Below the pieces are notes generated by a model. The model was not told where the DNA came from, searched no databases, and saw only the letters and a list, made by a program, of their open reading frames with translations. From contig JALHMQ010000023.1 in the NCBI GenBank assembly GCA_022843955.1, forward strand, positions 1 to 64,000: a DNA stretch of 64,000 nt, written 5' to 3'. Source of the stretch: Burkholderiaceae bacterium (lineage in GTDB: Bacteria; Pseudomonadota; Gammaproteobacteria; Burkholderiales; Burkholderiaceae_F). Positions 36,330 to 44,328 of the stretch are shown in pieces. The position numbers and the translations under genes were made by a program. Positions within the stretch are counted from its first letter, which is position 1. Each line of letters starts with the position of its first letter.

Positions 36330-37528
36330 TGAAGCGCCTCGGAGAGCTGAAAGATGGGCAGGTACATCATGATCACCACCACGCCGATCACGATCCCCAT
36401 CAGCAGCATGAGGGCCGGCCCGACCACGCGGCCGAACCAGTCGGCGGCGCGCACGAGCTCGCGTTCATGGAAGTCGGCCGCTCGTTCGATCATCTCGCCC
36501 AGCTTGCCGCTGCGTTCCCCGACGCGGAAGAAGCGGGTCGCCACCGCTGTCGACAGGCCATGCGCTGCCATGCTGTCGGTGAATCCGCGCCCCTCCGAGA
36601 TGGCCTGTCGACACGCCCGTAGCCGGTCCGCGAGCGGCGCCTGCAGCATTGGCTGGACCATGGCGAGCGCCGATGGCAGTGCCACGCCACCCTGCACCAG
36701 CAGCGCCAACGTGCGATAAAGGCGCGCGCAACTGGCAGCGAACAACAGTTGGTCGACCCTCGGCCACAGTCGCGCCAGACCCAGCGCCCGGGCGCGCAGT
36801 CCCGGCGAGCGGACCACGGCGACCAGCCCGAGCACTGCCAGTGCGATCACCGTTGCGCTCAACAGCGGCTGCGTACTGATGATCTGGCCCAGTCCGATGA
36901 TGAGGCGGGAGCCCAAGGGCACGCGGTCACCCAGGTCGGCATAGACCTGCGCGAAGCGCGGGACCACGAAGCCAACCAGAAACGCCAGGACCAGCAGGCT
37001 TGCCCCAAGCAGGATCACCGGGTAGGTCGCCGCAGCGATCAGGCGCGACCGCACGTCACCGACCAAGGTCCGATAGCGATGGAAGCGCAGCAGCGCCGGA
37101 CCGTAGTCGCTGGTGTGCTCGCTCGCCCTGATCGCGGCCACCAGCACGTGGGGGAACACTTCGGGTCGACGCGCCATGGCATCCGAGAGCGTCCGCCCTT
37201 CCTGCAAGGCTGCGTGCAGTTCGGCAATCAGCGCTCGACCCGGGCCTTCCGGCCCCCGGTCGCGCGCCTTCTCGGCCAGCGTCTGCAACGCTTCGCCGAC
37301 GGAGATGCCGCCGTCCAGCAGTGCCAGCAGCTCCTGGCAGAAGAGATCGAGGTCGAACCCGCTGCGCAGCGCCGGCGCGATCCAACGACGTGGCTTCAGC
37401 GGGCGGACATCGACCACCGTGATGCCGCGCGCGACGGCGGCCGCGCGCGCAGCGGCTGCGTCAACGGCGTCGATGGTCAACGACTGTGCCGACACGTCGG
37501 CCGCGAGTCCTGTCACGCGGTACTGCAT
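36326..37528 (-). CDS. gspF: GspF-family inner-membrane platform protein
   Basis: A 400-residue polytopic protein with the two repeated T2SSF domains. Each has the helical bundle (for example FCQELLALLDGGISVGEALQ and LYRTLALLVQGGVALPSALA) followed by membrane helices near ~170-190, ~220-240 and ~375-395. The GERSGKLGEMIE signature is present in the second domain. It pairs with GspE. It starts 7 bp after gspG ends and overlaps gspE by 4 bp. Confidence 0.95.
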   Translation of the reverse strand: MQYRVTGLAADVSAQSLTIDAVDAAAARAAAVARGITVVDVRPLKPRRWIAPALRSGFDLDLFCQELLALLDGGISVGEALQTLAEKARDRGPEGPGRALIAELHAALQEGRTLSDAMARRPEVFPHVLVAAIRASEHTSDYGPALLRFHRYRTLVGDVRSRLIAAATYPVILLGASLLVLAFLVGFVVPRFAQVYADLGDRVPLGSRLIIGLGQIISTQPLLSATVIALAVLGLVAVVRSPGLRARALGLARLWPRVDQLLFAASCARLYRTLALLVQGGVALPSALAMVQPMLQAPLADRLRACRQAISEGRGFTDSMAAHGLSTAVATRFFRVGERSGKLGEMIERAADFHERELVRAADWFGRVVGPALMLLMGIVIGVVVIMMYLPIFQLSEALQ

Positions 37529-37534
37529 GGTGGG

Positions 37535-37975
37535 TCAGCGCAGGGCCGCCGATGATCCGTCCGCCTGCGTTCCATCCCGGCCGGCACTGAACAACTCGTA
37601 GGCGCCGCTCGGACCGGGGCTTCGATACACATATGCGCGTCCCCATGGGTCGAGAGGAACGCCCTTTCGCAGATACGGCCCCGACCAGCGACTGTCGGTG
37701 CCGGGTCGGGCAACCAGCGCGCCGAGTCCTTCTTCCGTGCTCGGGTAGCGGCCGACATCGAGCCGGTACTGGTCCAGGGCTTTCTCGAACGCGTCGATCT
37801 GTGCCACGACGACCTTCTGCTCCGACTTGCCGATCTGCCCGAAGAAGTGCGGCGCCACGAAGCCTGCCAGCAGGCCGATGATGACCAGCACGACCAGCAG
37901 TTCGAGCAAGGTGAAGCCAGCAGCACGGCGTGGGCCGCACAAGGCGCTGCACCGGGTGTCGTTTCGATGCCTCAT
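37535..37975 (-). CDS. gspG: major pseudopilin GspG
   Basis: A 146-residue pseudopilin with G|FTLLELLVVLVIIGLLA and Glu5. The GspG C-terminal signature is nearly complete: YRLDVGRYPSTEEGLGALV, WSGPYLRKGVPLDPWGRAYVYRSPG and YELFSAGRDG. This is the most canonical of the four pseudopilins. The ATG at 37975 shares its A with the epsA stop (TGATG) and has GGGGAGG upstream; a GTG one codon earlier is possible. The direct coupling to epsA ties the machine to the exopolysaccharide regulator. Confidence 0.95.
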   Translation of the reverse strand: MRHRNDTRCSALCGPRRAAGFTLLELLVVLVIIGLLAGFVAPHFFGQIGKSEQKVVVAQIDAFEKALDQYRLDVGRYPSTEEGLGALVARPGTDSRWSGPYLRKGVPLDPWGRAYVYRSPGPSGAYELFSAGRDGTQADGSSAALR

Positions 37976-38823
37976 CACACCTCCCCCGCCAGATCGAACT
38001 GACTACGGCCGAACGAAGAAGCGAGCAGCTTCATCGCGATCGCCTTGGAGACTGCTTGCGCTCGGTTGGACGCCTGCAGCTTGCGCAGGATCTTCTGAAC
38101 GTGGTTCTTCACGGTTAATGGACTGATGCTCAGGATCATCCCGATCTCCTGGTTGCTTTTCCCTTCCCGCACCCACTTAAGGATCTCCACCTCGCGGTCG
38201 GTGACGATTTGTTCACCCTCGGGCAGGTCGGCACCGCGTTTGACTGATTGCCGTTCCGGCGCGAGCGCGCGGCAGTAGGCATTGAAGACATGCGGTGCAA
38301 GCAGCTCGATCAGGTGTCGATCGCGCAGCGTCGGAGCCGTGGGCAATGCGACGAAACCGACGAAGCAGTGAACACCCGCCCCGATCTGGGCGTTCGGGAT
38401 GCCATGCACGATCAGGTCCCCGAGCCCCAGGCTGACCAGTTCCAACGCCAGTCGCCCCTGGGCCGTGCTCGGCACGCCCGGCCCGATCGCCAGAGGCTCC
38501 GCGCCGGCGCCCAGCCAGAGCTCGACCATCTCGGCGGCGAGGCCCTGGCGCGGATGGCACAGGCGTGCGAGCACCTTTGGATGAATAGGCACGTGGTGAA
38601 AATAGTCGAAGAACATGCGCCCGCCGCTGCTGCGCGGCAGCCCGCACAGCAGCATCCCGTGTGGAATCAGGTCCTGCAGCGAGCTTTGGGTCCAGGCGAA
38701 GAATTCGACGCGGCGACGCACCCGCAGCCCTTCGGCGAGCGCTGCCATGAAGTTGCCCGCGTCAACCTCCTCCAGGGAGAGGCTGCAAACGGGAGCAGAG
38801 CCGTTGCCGTCCATGCGCATCAT
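37975..38823 (-). CDS. epsA: EpsA-type LuxR-family regulator of the XrtB/PEP-CTERM system
   Basis: A 282-residue regulator. The N-terminal ~200 residues form the EpsA-type sensory region (MFFDYFHHVPIHPKVL, GVHCFVGF). The C-terminal LuxR/GerE helix-turn-helix covers ~215-275 (TDREVEILKWVREGKSNQEI, LTVKNHVQKILRKL). The domain order matches the XrtB-associated EpsA family. The frame is open upstream, but the ATG at 38823 overlaps the epsB stop by 1 bp (TGATG), so translation is coupled. It likely controls exopolysaccharide and PEP-CTERM genes; the signal is unknown. Confidence 0.9.
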   Translation of the reverse strand: MMRMDGNGSAPVCSLSLEEVDAGNFMAALAEGLRVRRRVEFFAWTQSSLQDLIPHGMLLCGLPRSSGGRMFFDYFHHVPIHPKVLARLCHPRQGLAAEMVELWLGAGAEPLAIGPGVPSTAQGRLALELVSLGLGDLIVHGIPNAQIGAGVHCFVGFVALPTAPTLRDRHLIELLAPHVFNAYCRALAPERQSVKRGADLPEGEQIVTDREVEILKWVREGKSNQEIGMILSISPLTVKNHVQKILRKLQASNRAQAVSKAIAMKLLASSFGRSQFDLAGEV

Positions 38824-40208
38824 CAGTGCGCGTTGGTCTGTCTGAGCACGATGCGAATGGTCTTGAGGATGATCAGCAGATCCAGGCCGATCGACCACCG
38901 CCGCAGGTAATCCAGGTCGTACTCCACGCGCTTTTGCATCTTGTCGAGCGATTGGGTCTCACCGCGCAATCCATTGACCTGTGCCCATCCGGTGATGCCG
39001 GGCTTGACCTTGTGCCGGATCATGTAGCCGCGGATCAGTCGCCGGTACATCTCGTTGTGCGCGACCGCATGGGGTCGTGGCCCGACGAGGCTCATCTTGC
39101 CTTCGAGCACGTTGAACAGCTGGGGCAGCTCGTCGAGCGACATCCGGCGCAGGAAGCCGCCGACCGTGGTGATGCGGGGATCGTCGCGCGTCGCCTGGCG
39201 AATCTGTTCGCCATCCTCGGTCACCCGCATGGTGCGGAACTTGTAGACATGAAACTCCTCGCCATCGAGGCCATAGCGACGCTGGCGAAACAAGACAGGC
39301 CCTGGCGAGCTGAACCGCACCGCCAGCGCCACCGCGAGCATCAAGGGACTGAGCAACGCGATGAGCGCCCCGGCGAGGAGCTTGTCGCTTGCCCACTTGA
39401 TCACGCCGCTCATGCCCGTGAACGGCGTGTCACACACGGTCACCACTGGAATGCCGTTGATGTCCTCTACCCGCGCCTGGATCAGATCGAAGATGAAGAT
39501 GTCGGGAACGAAGAAGATGGACGCAGTCGTGTCCTGCAACTGATCGAGCAGACCGAGCACCTTGGGTTGCGCAGCCATCGGCAAGGCAACGAACACAGCC
39601 TCGACGCCGTTGGCTTTCACGTAGTCGGCGACGCCGTTGATCGGACCGAGCATGGGTCCGGCCGGATCATCGGCCGCTTCCATCGCCTTGTCGTCAAAGA
39701 ACCCGACGAAACGAAAGCCCAGCGTCGGCTCGGCGCAGAAACTGCGCGCCAGCCGCTGGCCGATATCGTTCGCTGCCACGATCACCGCCCGACGGTTACC
39801 GTCGATCGCGAGCAGTTGCGGCGTGATGAGTGGGATCATCCGGTGCGCTGCGTACAGGAGAAGCGGCGTTCCAAGCGCCCAGACCAGCAGCATGTCGGGC
39901 TCGAAGTACGTGATGAACCGCGTCACGTAGCCGAGCAGGAACAGCAGCCCGAACACGATGGCCCAGTTGACGACGACACTGGTGAACAGGTTGTGGCGAA
40001 GCCGCCGCACCGATACATCCCCGGGGAACGTGAGCGAAAACGAGATCAACGCGAGGATCAGGTGAGGCGGTTCGAACTCGCAGTCCGTAGCGGCGCAACT
40101 CAATACGAGAGCCGCGACGATGAGCACAGGCTCAAGCGACATCCGCACCCAGCCGAGAACAGAGACGCGTCCCTGTCCCAGCCCGACCGACTGTGATGTG
40201 ACCAGCAT
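38823..40208 (-). CDS. epsB: undecaprenyl-phosphate sugar phosphotransferase EpsB (WcaJ-like)
   Basis: A 461-residue polyprenyl-phosphate hexose-1-phosphate transferase. Four or five N-terminal membrane helices are followed by a CoA-binding-like domain (AVIVAANDIGQRLARSF). The catalytic sugar-transferase domain at the C-terminus has YKFRTMRV, DELPQLFNVLEGKMSLVGPRP and KPGITGWAQVNG. It starts the exopolysaccharide repeat unit by loading the first sugar phosphate on undecaprenyl phosphate. The ATG at 40208 is preferred over an upstream TTG because AGAGGTG is correctly spaced from it. It is first in the long operon that continues with epsA and the secretion genes. Confidence 0.94.
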   Translation of the reverse strand: MLVTSQSVGLGQGRVSVLGWVRMSLEPVLIVAALVLSCAATDCEFEPPHLILALISFSLTFPGDVSVRRLRHNLFTSVVVNWAIVFGLLFLLGYVTRFITYFEPDMLLVWALGTPLLLYAAHRMIPLITPQLLAIDGNRRAVIVAANDIGQRLARSFCAEPTLGFRFVGFFDDKAMEAADDPAGPMLGPINGVADYVKANGVEAVFVALPMAAQPKVLGLLDQLQDTTASIFFVPDIFIFDLIQARVEDINGIPVVTVCDTPFTGMSGVIKWASDKLLAGALIALLSPLMLAVALAVRFSSPGPVLFRQRRYGLDGEEFHVYKFRTMRVTEDGEQIRQATRDDPRITTVGGFLRRMSLDELPQLFNVLEGKMSLVGPRPHAVAHNEMYRRLIRGYMIRHKVKPGITGWAQVNGLRGETQSLDKMQKRVEYDLDYLRRWSIGLDLLIILKTIRIVLRQTNAH

Positions 40209-40217
40209 CGTCAAGCA

Positions 40218-40230
40218 CCTCTTATAGAGG
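40218..40230 (-). promoter_or_regulatory. small hairpin over the epsB Shine-Dalgarno
   Basis: CCTCT-ATA-AGAGG on the minus strand: a 5-bp stem whose 3' arm is the AAGAGG ribosome-binding sequence of epsB. It could limit translation initiation of the first operon gene. It is short, so the effect is uncertain. Confidence 0.4.
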
Positions 40231-40372
40231 AGCGGAATCTATGGAGCGCTTGTGACATTTCCTGCATTGTCTGTGGCGCGGGCGCGACCAAATTGCGCGA
40301 TGCCTATCGGGGAGGTGCCGGCACCGTCTTTCGCACGGTGTTCGCGAGTCGCGTGGGCATGATCCAAACGGC

Positions 40373-40960
40373 TCATGTCGCAGCCGTCGGTGTCATCGGA
40401 ACCCGATAGGCAACCACGCGCCGACGGCGCGTGAACAGCACAACCACACCGAGGCCGGCCACCATCAACGCCCAAGTCGAGGCTTCGGGCACCGGCTGGA
40501 TCGCTGCCACGCTGATCGCCGGCGGTGCATCAAAGAAGAAGAGCGCTCGCGGCGCGTCGAGGGCACCAGACAGCCAACGCGAAACCGGCGCACCGCCAGT
40601 GCCCGGTCCGCGTAGAGGTTCGATCATGGAGAACACGGGCTGGTGGCGCACCGGTGCCTCGCGGACTACTGGTCTCGGCGACTTCGCCTTCCAAACAAGC
40701 GTGAAAGTGGGCGCGTCGGTACCCGCGTCTGTGCCGTTGAGGACAGCCATGTCATCCCACGTCAGCAGTGATCCGTCGGTGAGGCGCCGAGGCAGCGGCA
40801 GGAAGGGGTTGATCGACCAAGGCGCCATGGATGGCGACGCTGAGACGATCGCTGCAATCGGGTCGGCAGGCGGTCTATCTGCCGAGGCGGCGTGCAATGC
40901 GGATGTCATCAAGGCGCCAGTGAGAAGCAAGGTCAGGCGGCCGAAGAGAGTCAAAGCCAT
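40373..40960 (-). CDS. PEP-CTERM sorting-domain protein (VPEAST type) 2, with C-terminal extension
   Basis: A 195-residue exported protein with a signal peptide MALTLFGRLTLLLTG..HAASA and a short unrecognised body. The sorting tag begins with VPEAST at 157-162, then a hydrophobic helix, then Arg178-181. Unlike most such proteins it continues 14 residues past the Arg cluster (VVAYRVPMTPTAAT). AGGAA precedes the ATG at 40960. It is the only gene between epsB and the CPBP protease, and diverges from the latter. Confidence 0.82.
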   Translation of the reverse strand: MALTLFGRLTLLLTGALMTSALHAASADRPPADPIAAIVSASPSMAPWSINPFLPLPRRLTDGSLLTWDDMAVLNGTDAGTDAPTFTLVWKAKSPRPVVREAPVRHQPVFSMIEPLRGPGTGGAPVSRWLSGALDAPRALFFFDAPPAISVAAIQPVPEASTWALMVAGLGVVVLFTRRRRVVAYRVPMTPTAAT

Positions 40961-41118
40961 TTGGGTTCCTTTCGTCTTCGAGCAGCGAATCTGGGGCAAT
41001 CGAGAGCGGGACGGCGTTCGCGCTGCCAATGGCGAACCGAAGAGAGGCTACGGAGGCCGGATGACCGATAGATAGCCGGCGCAGTGCGAATGTCGCGCAA
41101 CTGAATGAGCGGATCGGC

Positions 41119-41132
41119 CCACTGAACAGTGG
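41119..41132. promoter_or_regulatory. inverted repeat, candidate operator
   Basis: CCACTG-AA-CAGTGG, a perfect 6-bp inverted repeat in the divergent promoter region between PEP-CTERM gene 2 and the CPBP protease gene. The centre is about 165 bp from the PEP-CTERM start and 270 bp from the protease start. A short repeat can occur by chance. Confidence 0.4.
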
Positions 41133-41147
41133 TTCCAGTCACGATGC

Positions 41148-41169
41148 AGACATCAACACACAGATGTCT
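41148..41169. promoter_or_regulatory. inverted repeat, candidate operator
   Basis: AGACATC-N8-GATGTCT, perfect 7-bp arms with an 8-bp spacer. It lies 16 bp from the previous repeat in the same 433-bp divergent intergenic region (40961-41393), where I see no gene. Length and spacing fit a dimeric regulator such as a LuxR or response-regulator type. Confidence 0.45.
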
Positions 41170-41393
41170 CGCATGCGCTCCCATGGCACGTCTGGCCAAG
41201 GTCAAGGACGGGTGCCTGCGCAGGTCAGCCCAGGGCATGGTCCTCGATGACGTTCGGCTGTCACGATTCGCACGGAACATCCGGTCCATTGAGCCTTGGG
41301 TTCCGCGACGAGGTCTTGCATCGGTCCGCGGTTCTGCTTGGATCGCCCTTCCGCAACGATCGCGAGATCAATCACCGCTCGACCTCTACAAGC

Positions 41394-42083
41394 ATGTCTG
41401 CCCTCCTTCCTCGCGCCACTTGGCTGCGCATTCTTCCCTTCGCTGTCTTCATCGCGATCCTTGCGCTGCGGGGCGCCCTGCAACCGCCTGAAGACGGCGT
41501 GGCCGACGCTTGGACGATCAGTGAAGCGCTATACGCTTTGCAGGCCGGCCTCGCCGCGGTGATCGTCTTGGTTGCGTGGCGGCACTTCAGTGAGCTCGCG
41601 ACGCGGCCGCGGGAGGCGCAGGCGTGGCTGCTCACGCTGCTGGTCGGCATCGGCGTGTTCATCCTGTGGATCGTTCTGGACGAGCCTTGGATGCGCCTCG
41701 GGGAGCCCGCTACGACCTTCGTGCCGGTCGCTGCCGATGGCTCGTTGCGCTGGGACAAGATCGCCGTGCGATTGGTCGGGGCGGTCCTCGTCGTGCCGGT
41801 CATCGAAGAGTTGTTCTGGCGGTCGTTCGTGATGCGATCGATCGACTCGCGCAACTTCCTTGCCCAACCCCCGGCAGCTACCAGTGCAACTGCACTGATC
41901 GGAACTGCCGCAGTGTTCGCGCTCGGGCACGACCTGTGGCTGGCGGGACTCGTCGCCGGCCTCGCTTACGCCTGGCTGTACGTGCGGACCGGCAACCTCT
42001 GGTATCCGGTTGCGGCGCATGCGCTGACGAACGCCGCACTGGGTGTCTACGTCATTGCCAGTCGTCAGTGGGGGCTATGGTGA
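41394..42083 (+). CDS. CPBP/CAAX-type intramembrane protease of the PEP-CTERM system
   Basis: A 229-residue polytopic membrane protein. The CPBP-family motifs are intact: EELFWR at 138-143 (two glutamates plus Arg), FALGHD at 175-180 (His179) and AHALTN at 208-213 (His209, Asn213). This is the CAAX-protease-related family linked to exosortase loci. The frame is open upstream, but the ATG at 41394 gives a normal N-terminus. It overlaps the EpsL gene by 7 bp. It may process PEP-CTERM tags or a regulator; the substrate is unknown. Confidence 0.88.
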   Translation: MSALLPRATWLRILPFAVFIAILALRGALQPPEDGVADAWTISEALYALQAGLAAVIVLVAWRHFSELATRPREAQAWLLTLLVGIGVFILWIVLDEPWMRLGEPATTFVPVAADGSLRWDKIAVRLVGAVLVVPVIEELFWRSFVMRSIDSRNFLAQPPAATSATALIGTAAVFALGHDLWLAGLVAGLAYAWLYVRTGNLWYPVAAHALTNAALGVYVIASRQWGLW

Positions 42084-43312
42084 ACGCACGCACGGTGCTC
42101 GCCGCCGCGTGCATGCCGTTGCTCTTCACTCCAGCAGCCATGGCCCAGTCGAGCGAGCGGCCGGCCGGCTTCCAGTTGTCGGTCGGTACGACCACGCAGA
42201 CGGACTCGAACTTCTTTCGCCTGCCCGACGGGGTCAACCCCAGCGTCGCTGGCTTCGACACGGACAACCGGCGCGACGTCCTCATCGCTCCGTTTGCAGA
42301 GATCACGGGAACCGCCGCAGGATCGACGCACTTGCTGTCGATCCGCGCCCGGGCCGCACGCGACTACTTCGACCGCAACGATCGCTATGACGCGTCCCGC
42401 TACGATGGCGACGCACTTTGGCGCGGCAGTTTCACCCGGCAGTGGCGCGGCGAACTCAGCCACGCACTGGAGCAGCGAGTCACGAGTTTCGCAGACTTTC
42501 GCAATCCCGAGCGCAACGTGCTAGATGCGAGCACAACCCGCGCGGCGCTCAGTTTCCTGCCGCGGCCGGATACTCGCCTCTCAACCTCAGCGACCGATTA
42601 TCGTGGGCGCAACTCCATCGAGGCCCGTCGGTCGAGCGACTACCAGGTGGGTCTTTACCGCGTCGAGCTGGTCCGAACAACGGCGAGCGCGAACGAGGTT
42701 GCGCTCGGCGCCAGCCGCACGCAGGGTCGCTATCCCAACCGGGAGATCTTCGGCAACGCTCCGGTCGACAACAGTTATGAGCAGGACGTGTTCGATCTTT
42801 CGTTGCAATGGCGGCCGGGCGATGCAACATCGGCGACTTTCCGCGTGGGCTATGCGGAGAGGGAGTTCGCCAACGTGCCCGAGCGCGGATTCGACGGCCC
42901 CACCTGGCTCGTGTCGGTAGCGAGACAACTCGGCGCCAAGACCTTGCTGCGTGTCAGTTCGCAGCGCGACCTGAACGCGGTGGACGACTATGACCGCATC
43001 TACTCCGTATCGAAGGTCCATCGAGCGTCACTCGTGCATAGCCGCAGCCTCAAGCTCTCCTTCGGCCTGGATCTGTCGCGCCAGCAGGTCGACTTCAGGG
43101 GCGACCCGCAGAACTTCGCGACGCGCTTCTTCGGACAGCGCCCGCCTCGCGACGATCGGATCGACGAGGCTCGCATGTCGGTGGCGTGGACACCGCGCGA
43201 GCGAATCCAGGCGCAACTGAGCGCGACGAGGTCGGAGCGCAAGTCCAGCGAGCCAAGCCTGCAGTATCGAGCCACCACCGTCCTGCTTCGCCTTCAGTAC
43301 CGTGCGTTCTGA
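42077..43312 (+). CDS. epsL: EpsL-like outer-membrane beta-barrel of exopolysaccharide export
   Basis: A 411-residue protein with a signal peptide (cleavage near AMAQ) and a long beta-barrel of regularly spaced strands (GFQLSVGTTTQTDSNFFR, LSIRARAARDYF, YQVGLYRVELV, ATTVLLRLQYRAF). It ends in Phe. Length and strand pattern match the XrtB-associated EpsL family, which probably forms an outer-membrane channel or support for the exported polysaccharide. The ATG at 42077 lies inside the protease gene's end (7-bp overlap), so the two are coupled. Confidence 0.85.
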   Translation: MVNARTVLAAACMPLLFTPAAMAQSSERPAGFQLSVGTTTQTDSNFFRLPDGVNPSVAGFDTDNRRDVLIAPFAEITGTAAGSTHLLSIRARAARDYFDRNDRYDASRYDGDALWRGSFTRQWRGELSHALEQRVTSFADFRNPERNVLDASTTRAALSFLPRPDTRLSTSATDYRGRNSIEARRSSDYQVGLYRVELVRTTASANEVALGASRTQGRYPNREIFGNAPVDNSYEQDVFDLSLQWRPGDATSATFRVGYAEREFANVPERGFDGPTWLVSVARQLGAKTLLRVSSQRDLNAVDDYDRIYSVSKVHRASLVHSRSLKLSFGLDLSRQQVDFRGDPQNFATRFFGQRPPRDDRIDEARMSVAWTPRERIQAQLSATRSERKSSEPSLQYRATTVLLRLQYRAF

Positions 43313-44150
43313 CCCGCCAAGCGTGACACGCAGGGCAGTCCTTGGCGCGTTCGCCGTGGCCGCTGTGGCGCCCGGTCGCACGAACGGACTGATGGTCGGC
43401 GAACCACCGGACAGTCCGCGCGCTCGACTGGACGCCAATCGAGCCGATTCACGCTGGTCGGGTGTCGCGAGCCTGTTCATCGCGGGCAGCGTTTACAGCG
43501 CGGTCCTGGTGGCCTCACGGTTTGCCCTGACCGCCGCACATGTACTGCGCGACAACGTCGACATCACGCTCAACCTGAACCTCGACGGAGACCTGTCACA
43601 TCAGATCCCGATACGCAGCGCGCAACGGCATCCGCGCTTCCGCGGACTGGGTAACCCGCCGCCCATCCACGATCTCGCGCTGCTCGAGCTGGCGCACGAT
43701 GCCCCACCAGCCGCGCAGCGCTATGCGGTAAGCGCAGGTCTCCCGCAGGCGGGCGCCCGCATCGAGCTGGTGGGCTACGGAGCATCCGGTCGCGGCTCGC
43801 GCGGCGTCGAGGTCGGGCAGAACGCCGCGCTCAAGCGCCATGGCGCGGCACTTGTGCAGCACTTGCCGGCGAGCGACGCCGCCGCCTTGTGGATGTACGT
43901 GTTCGACTACTCGGCGCGAGCGGTTGGCGGCATCTTGCCGTCCGGGCTTGCGCCAGGCGACTCTGGCAGCGGCGCCTTCGTCATGGCGGGAGACCGGGCC
44001 GTGCTGGTCGGTATCAACACGTTGACCATGCGTCCAGCCCAGGCATCCGGTCCACCCTTCGGCTACGGAACGCGCGCGGCCGGGCAGTGGCTACCGCCGC
44101 AGCGCAGCTGGCTTGCCGAGTCCACGCAAGGGGCCGTTGCCTTTGCGTGA
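43302..44150 (+). CDS. trypsin-like serine protease with Tat-like signal
   Basis: A 282-residue secreted serine protease. The catalytic triad is readable: His80 (LTAAHVL), Asp124 (HDLALLEL) and Ser221 (GDSGSGAF). A twin-Arg-containing N-terminus (VTRRAVLGAFAVAAV) is followed by an apparent cleavage region, suggesting Tat or Sec export. It starts at GTG 43302, 11 bp inside the end of epsL, so it is part of the same transcript. A possible role is processing of matrix or PEP-CTERM proteins, inferred only from position. No PDZ domain is present, so it is not a DegP-type protease. Confidence 0.88.
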   Translation: MRSDPPSVTRRAVLGAFAVAAVAPGRTNGLMVGEPPDSPRARLDANRADSRWSGVASLFIAGSVYSAVLVASRFALTAAHVLRDNVDITLNLNLDGDLSHQIPIRSAQRHPRFRGLGNPPPIHDLALLELAHDAPPAAQRYAVSAGLPQAGARIELVGYGASGRGSRGVEVGQNAALKRHGAALVQHLPASDAAALWMYVFDYSARAVGGILPSGLAPGDSGSGAFVMAGDRAVLVGINTLTMRPAQASGPPFGYGTRAAGQWLPPQRSWLAESTQGAVAFA

Positions 44151-44328
44151 GGCTATCGGTTGCGATGAAACGCACTTGACACATCGCGACGTCGACATGG
44201 TCCGATCGCCCTATTTCGGCAATCGTCCGGCGCGCCTAAGGTGTCGTCCAACGCGCCGCAATCGTCCTTCCCTTCCGCAGGTCTCATGGCGGCGCCCTGA
44301 AGTCCGAATCGCCCTCATCGGAACCGAC

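Noticed and set aside
34416-36332. 638-residue plus-strand frame opposite gspE
   Set aside because: Antisense to a gene with intact Walker motifs; composition is His/Arg/Gln-rich and featureless.
38826-40196. 456-residue plus-strand frame opposite epsB
   Set aside because: Antisense to an unmistakable sugar transferase; no domain of its own.
41195-41215. TGGCAC-like word as a possible sigma-54 promoter before the CPBP protease
   Set aside because: The -12 GC element is missing at the required distance; no sigma-54 site with both elements was found before the PEP-CTERM genes either.
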